This document shows, one piece after another, positions 33,840-45,404 of a stretch of 64,000 nt of DNA. The notes below the pieces were generated by a model. The model was not told the origin of the DNA. It ran no database searches and saw only the letters and a list, made by a program, of their open reading frames with translations. Each line of letters opens with the position of its first letter. Position 1 is the first letter of the stretch. This DNA is from Isoetes taiwanensis (taxonomy: Eukaryota > Streptophyta > Lycopodiopsida > Isoetales > Isoetaceae): positions 8,319,193 to 8,383,192 of the forward strand of contig JAJEKV010000013.1 in the NCBI GenBank assembly GCA_021234155.1. Direction: 5' to 3'. Position numbers and translations under genes: made by a program.

Positions 33840-34962
33840 GAAGAAAGATCTGCAACAATTATACCCTATCCTGGTAATCAATCCAAGTGAAGATAAATAG
33901 GTAAAAGAAATTAAAGTCAACAAGAGAGGTCAAGACAGAGTATTGTATGTTGGGGATTTGTTTAAAGAGGAGGATGATGCCTTTGTTACTAAATTCTTTG
34001 ATGATTGGAAAGATATTTTTGCCTGGGATTATGATGAATTGGTTGGTGTTGACAAGAGCATTTGTGAGTTTAAGATCAAGATCAAGGAAGGTATGAAACC
34101 TGTTGTGCAAAGATTAAGAAGAATTAATGCTTCTCTCTTAGGTTTAATTAAGGAAGAGTTATACAAAATGAAAGATGCAGGTGTGATTGCAGAAATAGTG
34201 AACCCTGAGTGGCTATCTTGCATTGTTCCTGTTGAAAAGAAAAACAAGACCATTAGAATTTGCATAGATTATAGGGATCTGAACAAAGCCACTATCAAAG
34301 ATTGTTATCCATTGCCATTTCTAGAAGAAGTTTTGCATGCTGTGGCAGGGAAAGAAATTTATTCGTTCCTAGATGGCTTCTCAGGTTCTAATCAGATAAG
34401 CATCAAGGATGAGGATCAGCTAAAAACTTCATTTATTACACCTTGGGGAACATTTGCCATGAAAAGGATGCCCTTTGGATTAATGAATGCATCTGCAACA
34501 TTTCAGAGAGCCATGGACACAATTTTTAGAGAAATGCCTGCTAACATCTTTCGTGTATTCTTAGATGACCTCTGTTTAGGAACTTCTCTTGAAAAACATT
34601 TTGATATGCTAACCATGTTGTTTGCTTTGTATAGAAAGGGAGGAGTTAGTTTGAATCCAAAAAAATGTATTTTCCTATCCTCTAAAGGGGAATTGCTTGG
34701 ACATGTGGTGTCTACAGCAGGTATTCAAATAGCTGGAACCAAGATTGAAGCTTTAAAAAGGTTGGCACCTCCAAAAACCCTCAAGCAGGTAAAAAGTTTC
34801 ATGGGAATGACCAGCTTTTTGAGAATGTATATCCCAAGCAAGATGTGGTCTGATACTGAATTGAGATATCCCAGGTTGGAAAAGAGTGCAACAGCCTTGA
34901 TGTTTTTGATAGAGAGACAAGGACACTTGCTTCAAAACAATCAAGTTCAAGTATTTATGAGG
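33840..34962 (+). pseudogene. Tat reverse transcriptase fused to an RNase H remnant
   Basis: Frame 33,943-34,962 includes [52 protein letters not shown] and the active site VFLDDLC. The thumb/connection (FLSSKGELLGHVV; SFMGMTSFLRMYI) then jumps directly to DTELRYPRLEKSA, the C-terminal half of the ordinary RNase H. The first half with its catalytic Asp and Glu is gone. A stop at 34,963 and a short in-frame rest (AKLCRWACKVQAYDI) follow. Confidence 0.88.
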
Positions 34963-35058
34963 TAGAATCCTTTATCACTACTTTTTGCAAAAAAGCAACC
35001 AAAGGCAAAATTATGCAGGTGGGCTTGTAAGGTCCAAGCTTATGATATCACTGTAAAA

Positions 35059-36464
35059 GTGGTAAAACTAATTGAGAATCCCAGTTCCTATCTTCCCTAT
35101 GTACTCTTTGAGCACGAAGACCAAGATGGTTTATGTAGTGATGATAATCTGACTAACTTGGTTTCTTTTGATGCAGAAAATACAGATCGGCAGCATGACA
35201 TTAGAACTTATCTTGAGAGCAATGAGGTACCAGAAAATATGAGTAGCAGTCAAGAGAGGAGATTTAAAGACAAGTGCAAAAAGTTCAGGCTAATCGAGGG
35301 TGTTTTATGCAAAATTGATAAGGAAGGAATCTTGTTAAGATGTGTGGATGAGGAAGAAGCCAGAATGATATTAGCATGTCATGAAGGAGTGTGTGGAGGA
35401 CATTTTGCAGCAGACACAACTGCAAAAAAAGATTTTGAGGTCAGGATATTTTTTGTCTACTCTTTTTAAGGATTGCTATAACACTATAAAATGCTGCCAT
35501 AAATGTCAGATCTTTGGTAGGAAAACTCTGCAACCAGCAGCCCTTACTGCAATAACATCTCCTGGACCTTTCCAAACATGGGGTTTGGACTTTATAGGCC
35601 CCATAGATCCACCTTCCTCAGCTCAACACCAGTTTATATTAGTAGCCACTGATTATTTCACCAAATGGGCAGAAGCAGTTCCTTTGAGAGAAGCAAATGT
35701 TCACGCTACTGCAAGATTCCTGCATGAAAATATTTGTGCCAGATTTGGTATTCCCTTTAAAATAATCTCTGACAGGGGTAGCCAGTTTATCAATCATACA
35801 ATTGCACTCTTGCTAGCCACCTTGAAAGTCAAACACACTAAGAGTTCATCCTATTATCCTCAAGGCAATGGCCAAGCAGAATCAACCAATAAAGTTCTCA
35901 AATCTATTCTCAAAAAAACCATCAGTATGTCAAAGAAAGATTGGCATCTGAAGCTCCATGATGCATTGTGGGCATACAGGACCACTATCAAAACAGCCAC
36001 AAGGCACACTCCTTTCATTTTGGTGTATGGCATAGAATCAGTATTGCCCATTGAATTAGAACTTCCTTCACTCAGGCTGGCTTATCAAATAAATTTGGAA
36101 ATGGATGAAGCACTAAAGGAAAGGTTTGTGAGATTGATGCAACTTGAAGAGCATAGATATGAAGCAGAAAATGCTATTATGATAAAAAAAGGCTAAGGAC
36201 ATTGCAGCCTTTAAAGCAGCTCATAAATTGCAGGGAGTCTTAAAAACAGGAGAATTGGTGTTGAAATGGAACAAAGCAAGAGAAGAAATAGCATCCAAGT
36301 TTGAGAATCTCTGGGGAGGACCTTTTGAAGTAATTGGTACAGCTGGCAAAGACTCATATTGGCTGAGAGATGTTTTTGATGGCAGAGAATTGGTGAACCC
36401 CATCAATATTCTGCACTTAAAGAGGTATTGGCAACAGCATGTTGCCCTTGCTCTATTCAATTAA
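35059..36464 (+). pseudogene. Tat integrase
   Basis: Zinc-binding end (HEGVCGGHFA; CCHKCQIFGRK), then the DDE core: GLDFIGPIDPP, ISDRGSQFINH and GQAESTNKVLKS. The C-terminal domain (FENLWGGPFEVIG; ILHLKRYW) ends at 36,464. Frameshifts near 35,440 and 36,196-36,228 split it. All three catalytic acids are present. Confidence 0.9.
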
Positions 36465-37187
36465 GACTCTTAGAAAGATATAGATAGATTTAGTTAGTGC
36501 ATCATTTGAAAAAAAAAAACAAAAAACAGTAAAAAGGCAAAATACAAAAATCTTGAACAAGAAAAAAACAAAATATTAAGTTGAATCTAGTAAATTAAGT
36601 TCTGCTTTTAAGTTTATTGCTTGTGTGCTAACTAGTTTCTAGTATTGCAAGGACAAGAGGACTGTGCAGGTTGTGGTCAAGTGAAGGACAGATTTATTAC
36701 TAATCATAGCTCCATACAGATGCATCTGAACATGTCACTCATACATCTCTTTTATCTCATTATACCATGCTTCATCATCTAAAGTTGCTGCCATTACTCC
36801 CACAACAGCAACTTGTCTGAACTAACAAGTTTTATCTTCACATGCAGGTGCATCCTTATATCTACTTCCATCTATCATCTGATCAAGAGTTGATCTTATT
36901 ACATCTAAAGACCTTCCACATCCTTACAAATTCCCAAGCTGCTGTCACACTACCATCCAGCAGCTCTCCACTACTAAAAAGATTTACTTTCCATGCAGGT
37001 TCATCTGAAAAAAGCCACATTCACATACACACTCATAATACCATATCTATCACTTTCAAATCCATCTGCAGGTCATTGAGTTGCCAAACATATTCTCACA
37101 TTGGCAACTAGCTGGAGTTATGACATGAAGTACAAACAGCAAGTCAAAGGGGCTGGTAGACCAGCCTTTTCTTTCAGTTTGGCATAA
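36465..37187 (+). other. Tat 3' untranslated region
   Basis: No open frame of note. A-rich to 36,560. AGTCAAAGGGGCTGGTAGA at about 37,142-37,160 is the best polypurine-like stretch, though it lies about 28 bases from the LTR and is not typical. Confidence 0.5.
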
Positions 37188-39724
37188 TGCTGCCATGCTA
37201 TGGCAGCATGGAAGAGCTAAGCACATTTTTGAACTGGTCCTCACACTTTGATCTGATTTGCAAGGCACTAGGAAAATGCTTCACTAGCATGCATTAAGAA
37301 GTTGAAGAGCAAGGGAAGGACAATTGACTCAAATCACTCAAGAGAGGCAAGGGGAGAATCAAGCAAAAAAAAGAAAAAGAAGAGAAGAAAGAAGACCCCT
37401 TGAAGATCATCTCATGGTATGTGACCACTTGTGATCTTGGCATCTTTGTGCATTTTTTATTCCCTTCTCACATTCTCTATACACTCCACCATCATAAAAT
37501 GCCCTTTGAACCTTAATTCCATGCATATAACTTCTTCTAAAGTCAAACTTGGCTTTGAAAGTTCTTTCTAGTCAAAACACACCCTCTTGAAACATCCATT
37601 TGTTACACACCACCCACAACTACTTGTCACCATCCATAAGTTCAAATGTCACTTGACTTGGTCATGCTCGTGTTCAAAAGTCAACATCTCATGCAACTTG
37701 GTCAAAGGAAAAAGAAAGTTGCAAAAATCCCTAAGGGAAATGTCCAAAACTCAAATGTACCCTAGGGGACGCCAAAGTTGCATTTCAAAAAATTAGCTTA
37801 TGAAAAAAGCACCTTGTGTGCCAAGTCACCTTGCACTTCACTCCACATGCCAAGTCATCATACACATCATCATTCTAGCCATGCCATGTCATATTTCTAT
37901 CTTCCATATTCAAAAGTTAAGTCCATCTCAAAGCATCAAACTAGCACTCATAACATTGCATGTCACTTTGCCACATCATCATTGCCACCCCATCACTATA
38001 CATTTGTCACACACATCATCTCCACATCATCCACAACTTTGACTAGAAAGAATTTTCCAAGCTCAAGTTGGCTGACACGTCATCATCACCACTTGCCATG
38101 TCATACTCACTTAGCCTTGTCATCATTTCCATATGCCACATCATTCACTCTCCAAGCCTTTTTGGCCAAAATAAAAAATGCCCCATTGCAAGAAAAGATT
38201 CCAGAATCTTTTAGAGTGCAAAAAAAGATTCCCATAGGAAAAACGAAAATTGAAAAAAGGTTTTATTTTGGGCCTTATATTTGCCTCCTAGGGAATCGTG
38301 CCATAGACCTTGGGGTATAAAAAATTTTCCTATCTTATCCCCCCCCCAAAAAAAAAAAAAATCTATTTTCTTCTCCCAAATAATCCCCATGCCACGTGGA
38401 ACATCCGGTGTGGGGGGCTGGTTGAGGTACCGAATCCCACGTGGATATTGCACGTTATAATTATAAATAACGAATTTGTTTCTTGTTATATACCTTGGGC
38501 CGCCGAGCTAAAAAATGACTGTGGGATATTTCGCCTATGTTTTCACGAACCCTAAAACCTGGAACTGAGCCTAACCAACTGATCAATCATGAATCAAACC
38601 TTCCGGATTACCATGTTTGATGCCAAGTATCAGCTAAAAGACAAAGAATTAATGCGAATTGATCAAGAACTCGACAAAACAGAGCATCTACAAAAGGGGC
38701 TTTTGAAGAAAAAGAAGATTCGAGGGCTTTGAGGCAAAGAAGAGGTTCGTGGCTTCGAAGAAGGACCGACTTGATCATCCTGAGCTTGATTCTGACCTCC
38801 ATTGTTTACCAGCAATCTGGATTATTGACTGAATTCTCCTGATTGACTAGATGTTTACCTATTTGATCTTGTGCCCGAGACCTTGAGCTTGGGATATATA
38901 TTGTTATCTTCTGAGTGATTGATCTAATTGAAAATCCAACCCTTGTTGTGAAATGTTCATCTCACATTGACTTATATTCTCAAAAAATAGTAGTTATTAG
39001 AGGTCTTCTGGAGCTTTTCACTCCAATTGCCAAATATTGTCAGTGTGTCAAGTCAGTGCATCTTCAGAGAAAGCAGAAATAAATCTGTTGTCAATCCAAA
39101 ACATCAATGCAATATTGAATTGGCAAGTCTAAGTATAGCAGAAATCAGCATTAAGCATTTGAGCATAGGATAGTTGCTCAGAGAGTATTAGTATTGCAAA
39201 GTGATATGTGTTGAGCATAGGAGCATTAGGCAAGTGTGCATTACCTTCTTAGAAAGTATACTGGTCAGAATTGTTTATCCTTTACAGCCTGCAGCGAAAG
39301 CAACAAAAAAAAAAAGAAAATTAGAGTCCCATTTGCAGAAAGAAGTCTTGGTCCCTGGTGTGCAGACGTTTCCAAGAAGAGTGAAGTTTGCAAAACAAGA
39401 AAACTCATTGCCTATATGGAGATCATAATTCAAGCTCTCTGCCAGGGATATTGACCCAAAATTGACTAGGCCAGAAGCTGGAATTTGGCCTACCTAGTCC
39501 AATCAGATCAAGCTAGACTTGAATGAGGATCATGTTTAAAACTTGAATGGTGTGCACACAGCAGTTGTTATTTTGAAGCAGACTTTTTAGCCTTCAGGGA
39601 AAGATGTTCCCAACAATCTCTTGAGCATTATTTCTGGAATCTTTACACTCAGAGTGGTTGCCTTAAGCAACCTGGAGGTTCTAAACCACTAAGGTTGAAG
39701 ATTTTGCCAGGAACACCTTCAACA
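37188..39724 (+). repeat. Tat 3' LTR
   Basis: 2,537 bp, about 97 percent identical by eye to the 5' LTR. It differs by a 25-bp insertion near 38,730 (GAGGCAAAGAAGAGG), a deletion near 39,525 and a changed C/A tract at 38,340. Confidence 0.93.
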
Positions 39725-39729
39725 CATCC

Positions 39730-39916
39730 TCTGACAGTTAACGCAACATTTTTTGCTTCCACGTCTGCTTCCATACCTCTTCCGAAGCAAAATCATAGGC
39801 TTAACTTCCATCGCTAGTGGAATCGCAAAAATTGCAGTAATTTCTAAAGGGTACCTCTTGATTGGTTGTCCTTATGTGTTGTCCTACTGTTACTCTTGGC
39901 CCTTCCTTTCATTCAA
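39730..39916. other. Spacer between Tat and TRIM insertions
   Basis: No feature is seen except the first half of a 37 to 38-bp host tandem duplication (39,880-39,916, TGTCCTACTGTTACTCTTGG), whose second half lies at 40,807-40,844. Confidence 0.5.
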
Positions 39917-40797
39917 TGTAACGTTCCTAACCGACATGCCCTTAACCAACTGGGCAAAACCGTCTAGACGTTTATGAGTAGTCGCTTCTACCCATTTATG
40001 CCGGTGTCTCGGGAACGCCCCATAGGCACATTCAAGGTTCGAATACTCGAAAGTCTACCATGGGCCCAAGCATAGTCCTCCCCCACTAGAACTATGCTCT
40101 AGACGTTTATGAGTAGTCGCTTCTACCCATTTATGCCGGTGTCTCGGGAATGCCCCACAGGCACATTCAAGGTTCGAATACTCGAGCGGTCTACCATGGG
40201 CCCGTTACAGTACTGTGACGTTCCTAACCGACATGCCCTTAACCAACCGGGCAAAACCGTCTAGACGTTTATGAGTAGTCGCTTCTACCCATTTATGCCG
40301 GTGTCTCGGGAACGCCCCATAGGCACATTCAAGGTTCGAATACTCGAGCGGTCTACCATGGGCCCGTTACAGTCTCCCCCACTAGAACTATGCTCTAGAC
40401 GTTTATGAGTAGTCGCTTCTACCCATTTATGCCGGTTGTCTCGAATGCCCCACAGTACATTCAAGGTTCAAATACTGAGCGGTCTACCATGGGCCCGTTA
40501 TGCCTCCCCACTAGAACTATGCTCGCCCCTCGAGCATCCAAGGCTATACCATGTCACAATGATTACCAAGTCTTTGCAAATTACCCATGCATATAGGCAC
40601 CCATGGAGACTCGAACTCGAGACCTGCTCTGATACCAACTGTAACGTTCCTAACCGACATGCCCTTAACCAACTGGGCAAAACCGTCTAGACGTTTATGA
40701 GTAGTCACTTCTACCCATTTATGCCGGTGTCTCGGGAACGCCCCACAGGTACATTCAAGGTTCGAATACTCGAGCGGTCTACCATGGGCCCGTTACA
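39917..40797 (-). mobile_element. Compound TRIM-like retrotransposon cluster
   Basis: 881 bp flanked by one TSD, TTCAA (39,912-39,916 and 40,798-40,802). It contains two full 158-bp LTRs (40,214-40,371 and 40,640-40,797; TGTAACGTTCC...GGGCCCGTTACA). It also has one nearly full copy at 39,917-40,067 and two partial copies beginning TCTAGACGTTTATGAG (40,098-40,209 and 40,394-40,500). Minus-strand primer site TTGGTATCAGAGC (initiator tRNA-Met) is at 40,627-40,639. Purine tracts (AGTGGGGGAG on minus) abut several LTR ends. There is no coding sequence. Confidence 0.85.
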
Positions 40798-40802
40798 TTC
40801 AA

Positions 40803-41414
40803 TGGCTGTCCTACTGTTACTCTGGGCCCTTCGTTTCATTCAATGACGTGTCCTTCCACAAAGGGTATGCAAAAAACTCATTCTTGTTGCTCTTTTTAAG
40901 TTTGAGTGTCTGCATCATGTTCTCACTTCTGCCTTCCTTTATATGCAAACTAAATTTATTTTGTTTGAAAAACTTATACCATATTTTTAGTACATCATGG
41001 GGCATATTTTTTATTTGATCCTTTGTCATTATTTTTATTTTAATTCCGTTTTAGTGTCGATATTTGAATGTGCATCCACTTTTTATGCTTTGATGTATAC
41101 AAGTTGTGAATCATCATGTGCGCAACCTCAAAGCATGTGCCATCAAGCATTGGAGAATAAGTCCAAAATGACACTTGTCGATTTTTTGTAGTTTATTATG
41201 GATCAAAGACAATGCATCGAAGATAAACCATTAAGGTAATCCAAAGGTACCATGATCCATTAAGAAAACCAAGACTAGCATAGAATATACATCTGATTAC
41301 AACATATACATGGCAGGCTTGATTTAGTAGCAATCCAAAAGCATAGACTATACCAAGCCAATATCTTCATATATAAGAGACAGACCAGGTAAAATACTGG
41401 GGATTGAGAAATTT
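40803..41414. other. Unassigned DNA
   Basis: AT-rich, with no terminal repeats or convincing coding frame. Confidence 0.4.
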
Positions 41415-42165
41415 TTAAAGGTATGATGCTCTTCTCAGGCTCAAAGGATCGTCCAAAACTAAGGCATTAATGTCTTCCTCATCAACTGCACCAATAAAAC
41501 TCACAACATGCCATCTATAAAAATCAGGAAATGCCAGAGCAATTGCAAATTCAGAGGCTAAAAGAGAATTATCACATACCAGTTTGCTCTGCTCTGCCTC
41601 CTCTGCGTCAAAAATCTCGGAGCAGACTTCCAAGAACAGTGCAACATCACAGGGAATTGTCAAGCATCCTTCTTGCTGAAATCCAAACTCTTCTTAGAAA
41701 TGTTTTCTGGACGGCAAATAAAGCGAATAGGGATAGAAATTTCTCTCTAGGGATTTTTTTCCCAGCGTAAACCGGTGGGAAGGCTGGGACTCTTCAATCT
41801 AGGCTTAGGTTTGGAGGGATCCTGAACAAGCCCGGATTTGAGAGAGGAATCAGAGCCAAATCTGGCGTCGTCAAGTCTCTGCCATTTTCGAGAGACCACC
41901 AACATGATTCTGGCGATAAGAGAGCGAAAAACAGGGGGTTATGAAAGCTCAAATCCGGCCAGGCTATGGCGGTACGAAGCCTGAACCCCAACAAAAGATC
42001 ACGAAGTTAGGAAAATACGATCCGAAACCATGCCCGGTTGCCAGGAGACGAGCGCATTTAAGACGGAAGAGGCACATGGACATCGCAGAAGGGACTACCG
42101 TGCTACCGCCATAGCTTCCACGAAGTCCCCCTCTTCGAGAAAAACTGTTGCATCCTTTCACTCTT
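41415..42165 (-). pseudogene. Exon-like fragment with possible leader, unidentified
   Basis: On the minus strand, after TTGGATTTCAG (about 41,677), a frame reads IPCDVALFLEVCSEIFDAEE and EQSKLV, where a GTATGTG donor is possible. It stays open to 41,415 (FYRWHVVSFIGAVDEEDIN). Upstream, 41,690-42,165 is GC-richer and leader-like, and TTATATA lies near 42,175. The acidic, helical-looking peptide is not recognised. It may be a small gene, a pseudogene or a chance frame. Confidence 0.3.
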
Positions 42166-42261
42166 AGATCTGACGGTATATAATAAGAGTTTTCATAACA
42201 AAATCAACGGCCGAGATGCTCTGCACAAACTATCATTTTTTGCTTTTATTACTATACATAG

Positions 42262-43010
42262 ATAGATATTCAACAAAACCTGGACTTATACAGATTTAAT
42301 AGATAGTGCTTCAAGGATGCTATTATAAGATTATATGTATTGTTTAACTCTTCTTGATTTTGCAAATTTTTATAAATTTTAATTACATAAGTTTGTCTTT
42401 ATAAAATGTATAACAGTTTTTCTAAACTAATTTTACTAGAGGAATTAGACATTTCAATATGGCAATCGGGATAATCTGTAAATGAAACACGATGGCTGAT
42501 AAGCCATTGACTTAAAATAAATATAAGGATTTTATAACTTATAAACTCTTAGCACTCTTAAAGGTATTCTAAGTAGAGTTTTAGATTGAAGCTAATTAAA
42601 TAATAAAGTTTATTTTTTAGCAACAATATTTTGGATATTTTCTTATAGATGAAATAAATTATATTGAAAATTAATCAATAATAAGCTATTCAATTTTATT
42701 ATATTTAAAACATATGTAAGCATCTAATTAATTACAACCTAAAATGTCCTTTAAATATTTTGACAAGACAACATTTTAACCACATATAGTTCTTCTTAAT
42801 GAAAAAATTATTCTAAATAGATTGAAATGAAAATTTGTTTACAAATTAATTTTATGCTCTAGTAACCATTATAGTTTTTATTAAGATAACACGATAAAAT
42901 TGTTAAAATCAATAAGAGTGAAAAAAAGATACTTATAGTCTTATAATGTCATCCTTGAAATATATCTATTAGATTTGAATAAGTCCATATTTTGTTAAAT
43001 ATGTCATTTA
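42262..43010. mobile_element. AT-rich DNA element with long TIRs
   Basis: The left arm (about 42,262-42,335: ATATTCAACAAAACCTGGAC, then TTTAATAGATAG, TTCAAGGATG, ATTATAAGAT) is matched in inverse order by the right arm (about 42,936-43,010: ATCCTTGAAA, ATCTATTAGATTTG, AAGTCCATATTTTG). Arms of about 70 bp are about 80 percent identical. The core is very AT-rich without ORFs. No clear target duplication; exact ends are uncertain. Confidence 0.65.
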
Positions 43011-43123
43011 TGAAATCAATTCTTTCTTCCCCTCCACTAATGGCACCTCCATGGATTGCCTTGCCTTGCTAACCTTTGTAGTTCCCATGTACTTATCTAT
43101 CAGTTTGTAGAACTTGAATTCTC

Positions 43124-43553
43124 TCATATCAATTTCTGAAACAATATTTTTGGCATACTATTTGTCATTTGCATCCATTTTTTGTGGCAAACTTGAAAAT
43201 CCTTCTCAAACTTGGGGCAAATAGCAACCAACTTTGTAAGCATTATTTTCCAAAGATCAATCCCTTGCTTCGGCAGCTTAGAAAATTCATCTACTATTCC
43301 ACCATGGATATGAATCAAGGATGTTGTCCAAATATCATCCCATCTTTGAGAGTTTTTATCCTCTTCTTTTGATTTGCCTTCTTGCTTCCCGTGGATTTCC
43401 TTTGTCTTCATCCACATTTATCACATGAGGACTCAATGCAAATTGTGCAGTAGGAGATGGCGAGGTTGCTGTTTGAGGTGACTTAACACTATATAAAAAC
43501 CCTAGATAAAATCCTGGATAAGAGCCCTGTTGAATACCTTGTATAGGAAACAT
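43124..43553 (-). pseudogene. Myb/SANT-like ORF1 remnant of a PIF/Harbinger element
   Basis: Two frames separated by a shift near 43,400: MFPIQGIQQGSYPGFY to VINVDEDKG, then WTTSLIHIHGGIVDEFS, LWKIMLTKLVAICP and CHKKWMQM. The pattern of aromatic residues ending in C-x-K-K-W is that of the plant trihelix/Myb-like protein encoded beside Harbinger transposases. No DDE transposase is visible nearby. The family call is from pattern only. Confidence 0.4.
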
Positions 43554-44794
43554 TAAGAATTGTTAAAGATATTTGGACTTGCGAATGGATTGTCTACACT
43601 TCCTCTAGTTTTAGAAAATTTCTTGCCTTGTTCAGACATTTTTTGAGTAGAAAACTTCTGCAACTATAAAGAAAAGATAGGGATGTTAGTAACAAACATG
43701 ATTGTTACGAATAGGTTAGAGCTAGAACATGATGTTGAGTGTTTAATCTTGAAACCTGCTGTTAATATTGAAGACTACAAACCTGCAAATCTATGATGCC
43801 AAGTACCAAATGACTTCTTTTTTAAAATAAGGTGAATAGATTGCATAGACAAGTAAATGATCTACTTCTGGCATTATAATTTATGCAAAAACCTCAACTT
43901 CACCTTTACATTGTAGCTCCATTCTAGATTCCTCGTTATTCAAGTATTCTGGTACATTTTAGTTGTAGAAATGTGTATCATACTTATGCAAGAGCTATGA
44001 GATTTGAGTACAAAGTCGTATACAGGAACCTATAAATAGCTTCAAAGGACTTCCACACGCCCAAGTACTCGAATGAGCACTTTGGAACTCCGTTTACACA
44101 CTTCAGTTACGATTGAATTTTCAATCAAAATTTTGGTCTGATGTGGCTCCTGCGTAGAGAAAACTCACGAGAGACTTTTCCCTTCACTTTCAAATGAACA
44201 TGGTGGCACCACATCATCGCCAACTCATTAATGGACACCCCTTAATGGAATGTATAGATGAGAGAAATTTCCGACGTGGCATATCCTTATTGGATAATAA
44301 GTAGGCCTAAATATACACCTAAATCTATTGCCGTGGCATGATCCTAATGGTGGGGAATTCAATCTCCAATGATTATGATTTTGCCACGGCAGTATATTAA
44401 GGGTAACTTTATTTTTAGTCTAGCGATAAAGGCTACAATAAAGGGTCATATTACGTGGTCATTTTATAGGTGGCGGTCTTTTTACGTCATCCCCATGCTC
44501 TGGATCACCTCTTTGGCTTGATTGCCTAGGTATTTTATATATTTGCTAGTTAAGGTTTTGAAAAACGAATCCGGTTTAGTTTGTGCCTCGACTTTGTTTG
44601 TTGGGTCCACTACCAGCCTACCCCAGCTTACTAATTTGGATTGCTATGAAGAATGGAAGATCGATTTCGTGGATTTCTCATGGCACATCACATGGAAGAG
44701 CTCTCAATCCCAAGTTTGGTGCCCATAAAAATCTCAGAGTGGACAGAGTAGCTCTAGGAATTTTGTTGTTGTCAAGCCCCTATCCAGCATCAAG
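43554..44794. other. Unassigned intergenic DNA
   Basis: No gene supported; short palindromes such as GATTGAATTTTCAATC (44,111-44,126). Confidence 0.4.
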
Positions 44795-45171
44795 TACTAC
44801 AGGCAGAAATTTTATTGGTTTAATTCAATATGGTAAGAAGGAAAGAACAGCTAGCAACTTGAAGTTATGAGCATATAAACACGTGGCTGTTGGTAGAACC
44901 TTCTTAGGTAGATAAAGGAGAATGACAAGCCTTAATTCTACCTTGAAAACTGACAATATGTTTTGATGGATTTTTTAGGCTGGTATACTTACCATCTGCC
45001 TAGAAAATCATATACTACGGATCTGGCTTATTTGTTGCAGTCAAATTACCTCCTTAATTCTTGACCCTGGAGCAACATTTGATTGAAAAGAAACCATTTC
45101 ATTAACTCAAATCACAAACTATGCTCAATTAATTGAGCATTCACATGCACATACAAACTTCTTAAGTTTAC

Positions 45172-45404
45172 TTATCTTGCCTAGACAACCAATCTGAAGC
45201 TGCCCTTTCTTGTAGGCTTCTTCCTTTCATTTGTCAACTTGGGTTGGAAACTTTATTAATATGAGCCTCTTTGGCTCAGTGTTGGCATTTGGACATGGAT
45301 TCTTGTAATGAAGTTGTCCACAAGATTGACATCCTCCTGGAGATGCTCTAACCTACTCTCTGGCTGTTCCCCATATTAAACTCATATAAAACAATCTCAT
45401 TGTC
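45172..45404 (-). pseudogene. Exon-like fragment, copy d
   Basis: Same exon as copies a to c, with a 5-bp insertion (TTAATATGGGG in place of TTTGGGG) that shifts the frame. Non-functional. Confidence 0.5.

Larger units (their letters stand above)
27328..39724 (+). mobile_element. Tat-like Ty3/gypsy retrotransposon with 2.55 kb LTRs
   Basis: 12,397 bp. LTRs are 27,328-29,894 and 37,188-39,724 (TGCTGCC...TTCAACA), with TSD CATCC at 27,323-27,327 and 39,725-39,729. The primer site matches tRNA-Gln. Order: gag, protease, archaeal-type RNase H, reverse transcriptase, residual RNase H, integrase. The long LTRs, tRNA primer, second RNase H and integrase style fit the Athila/Tat branch. Coding frames are broken and two LINE pieces are inserted (about 30,843-31,008 and 32,385-33,830), although the LTRs are about 97 percent identical. 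Confidence 0.93.

Noticed and set aside
40040..40780. GGTTCGAATAC repeated several times, like a tRNA T-loop/B box; also a spaced-repeat look
   Set aside because: No acceptor stem or anticodon arm; the repeats are TRIM LTR copies, and this is a plant genome, so neither tRNA genes nor CRISPR.
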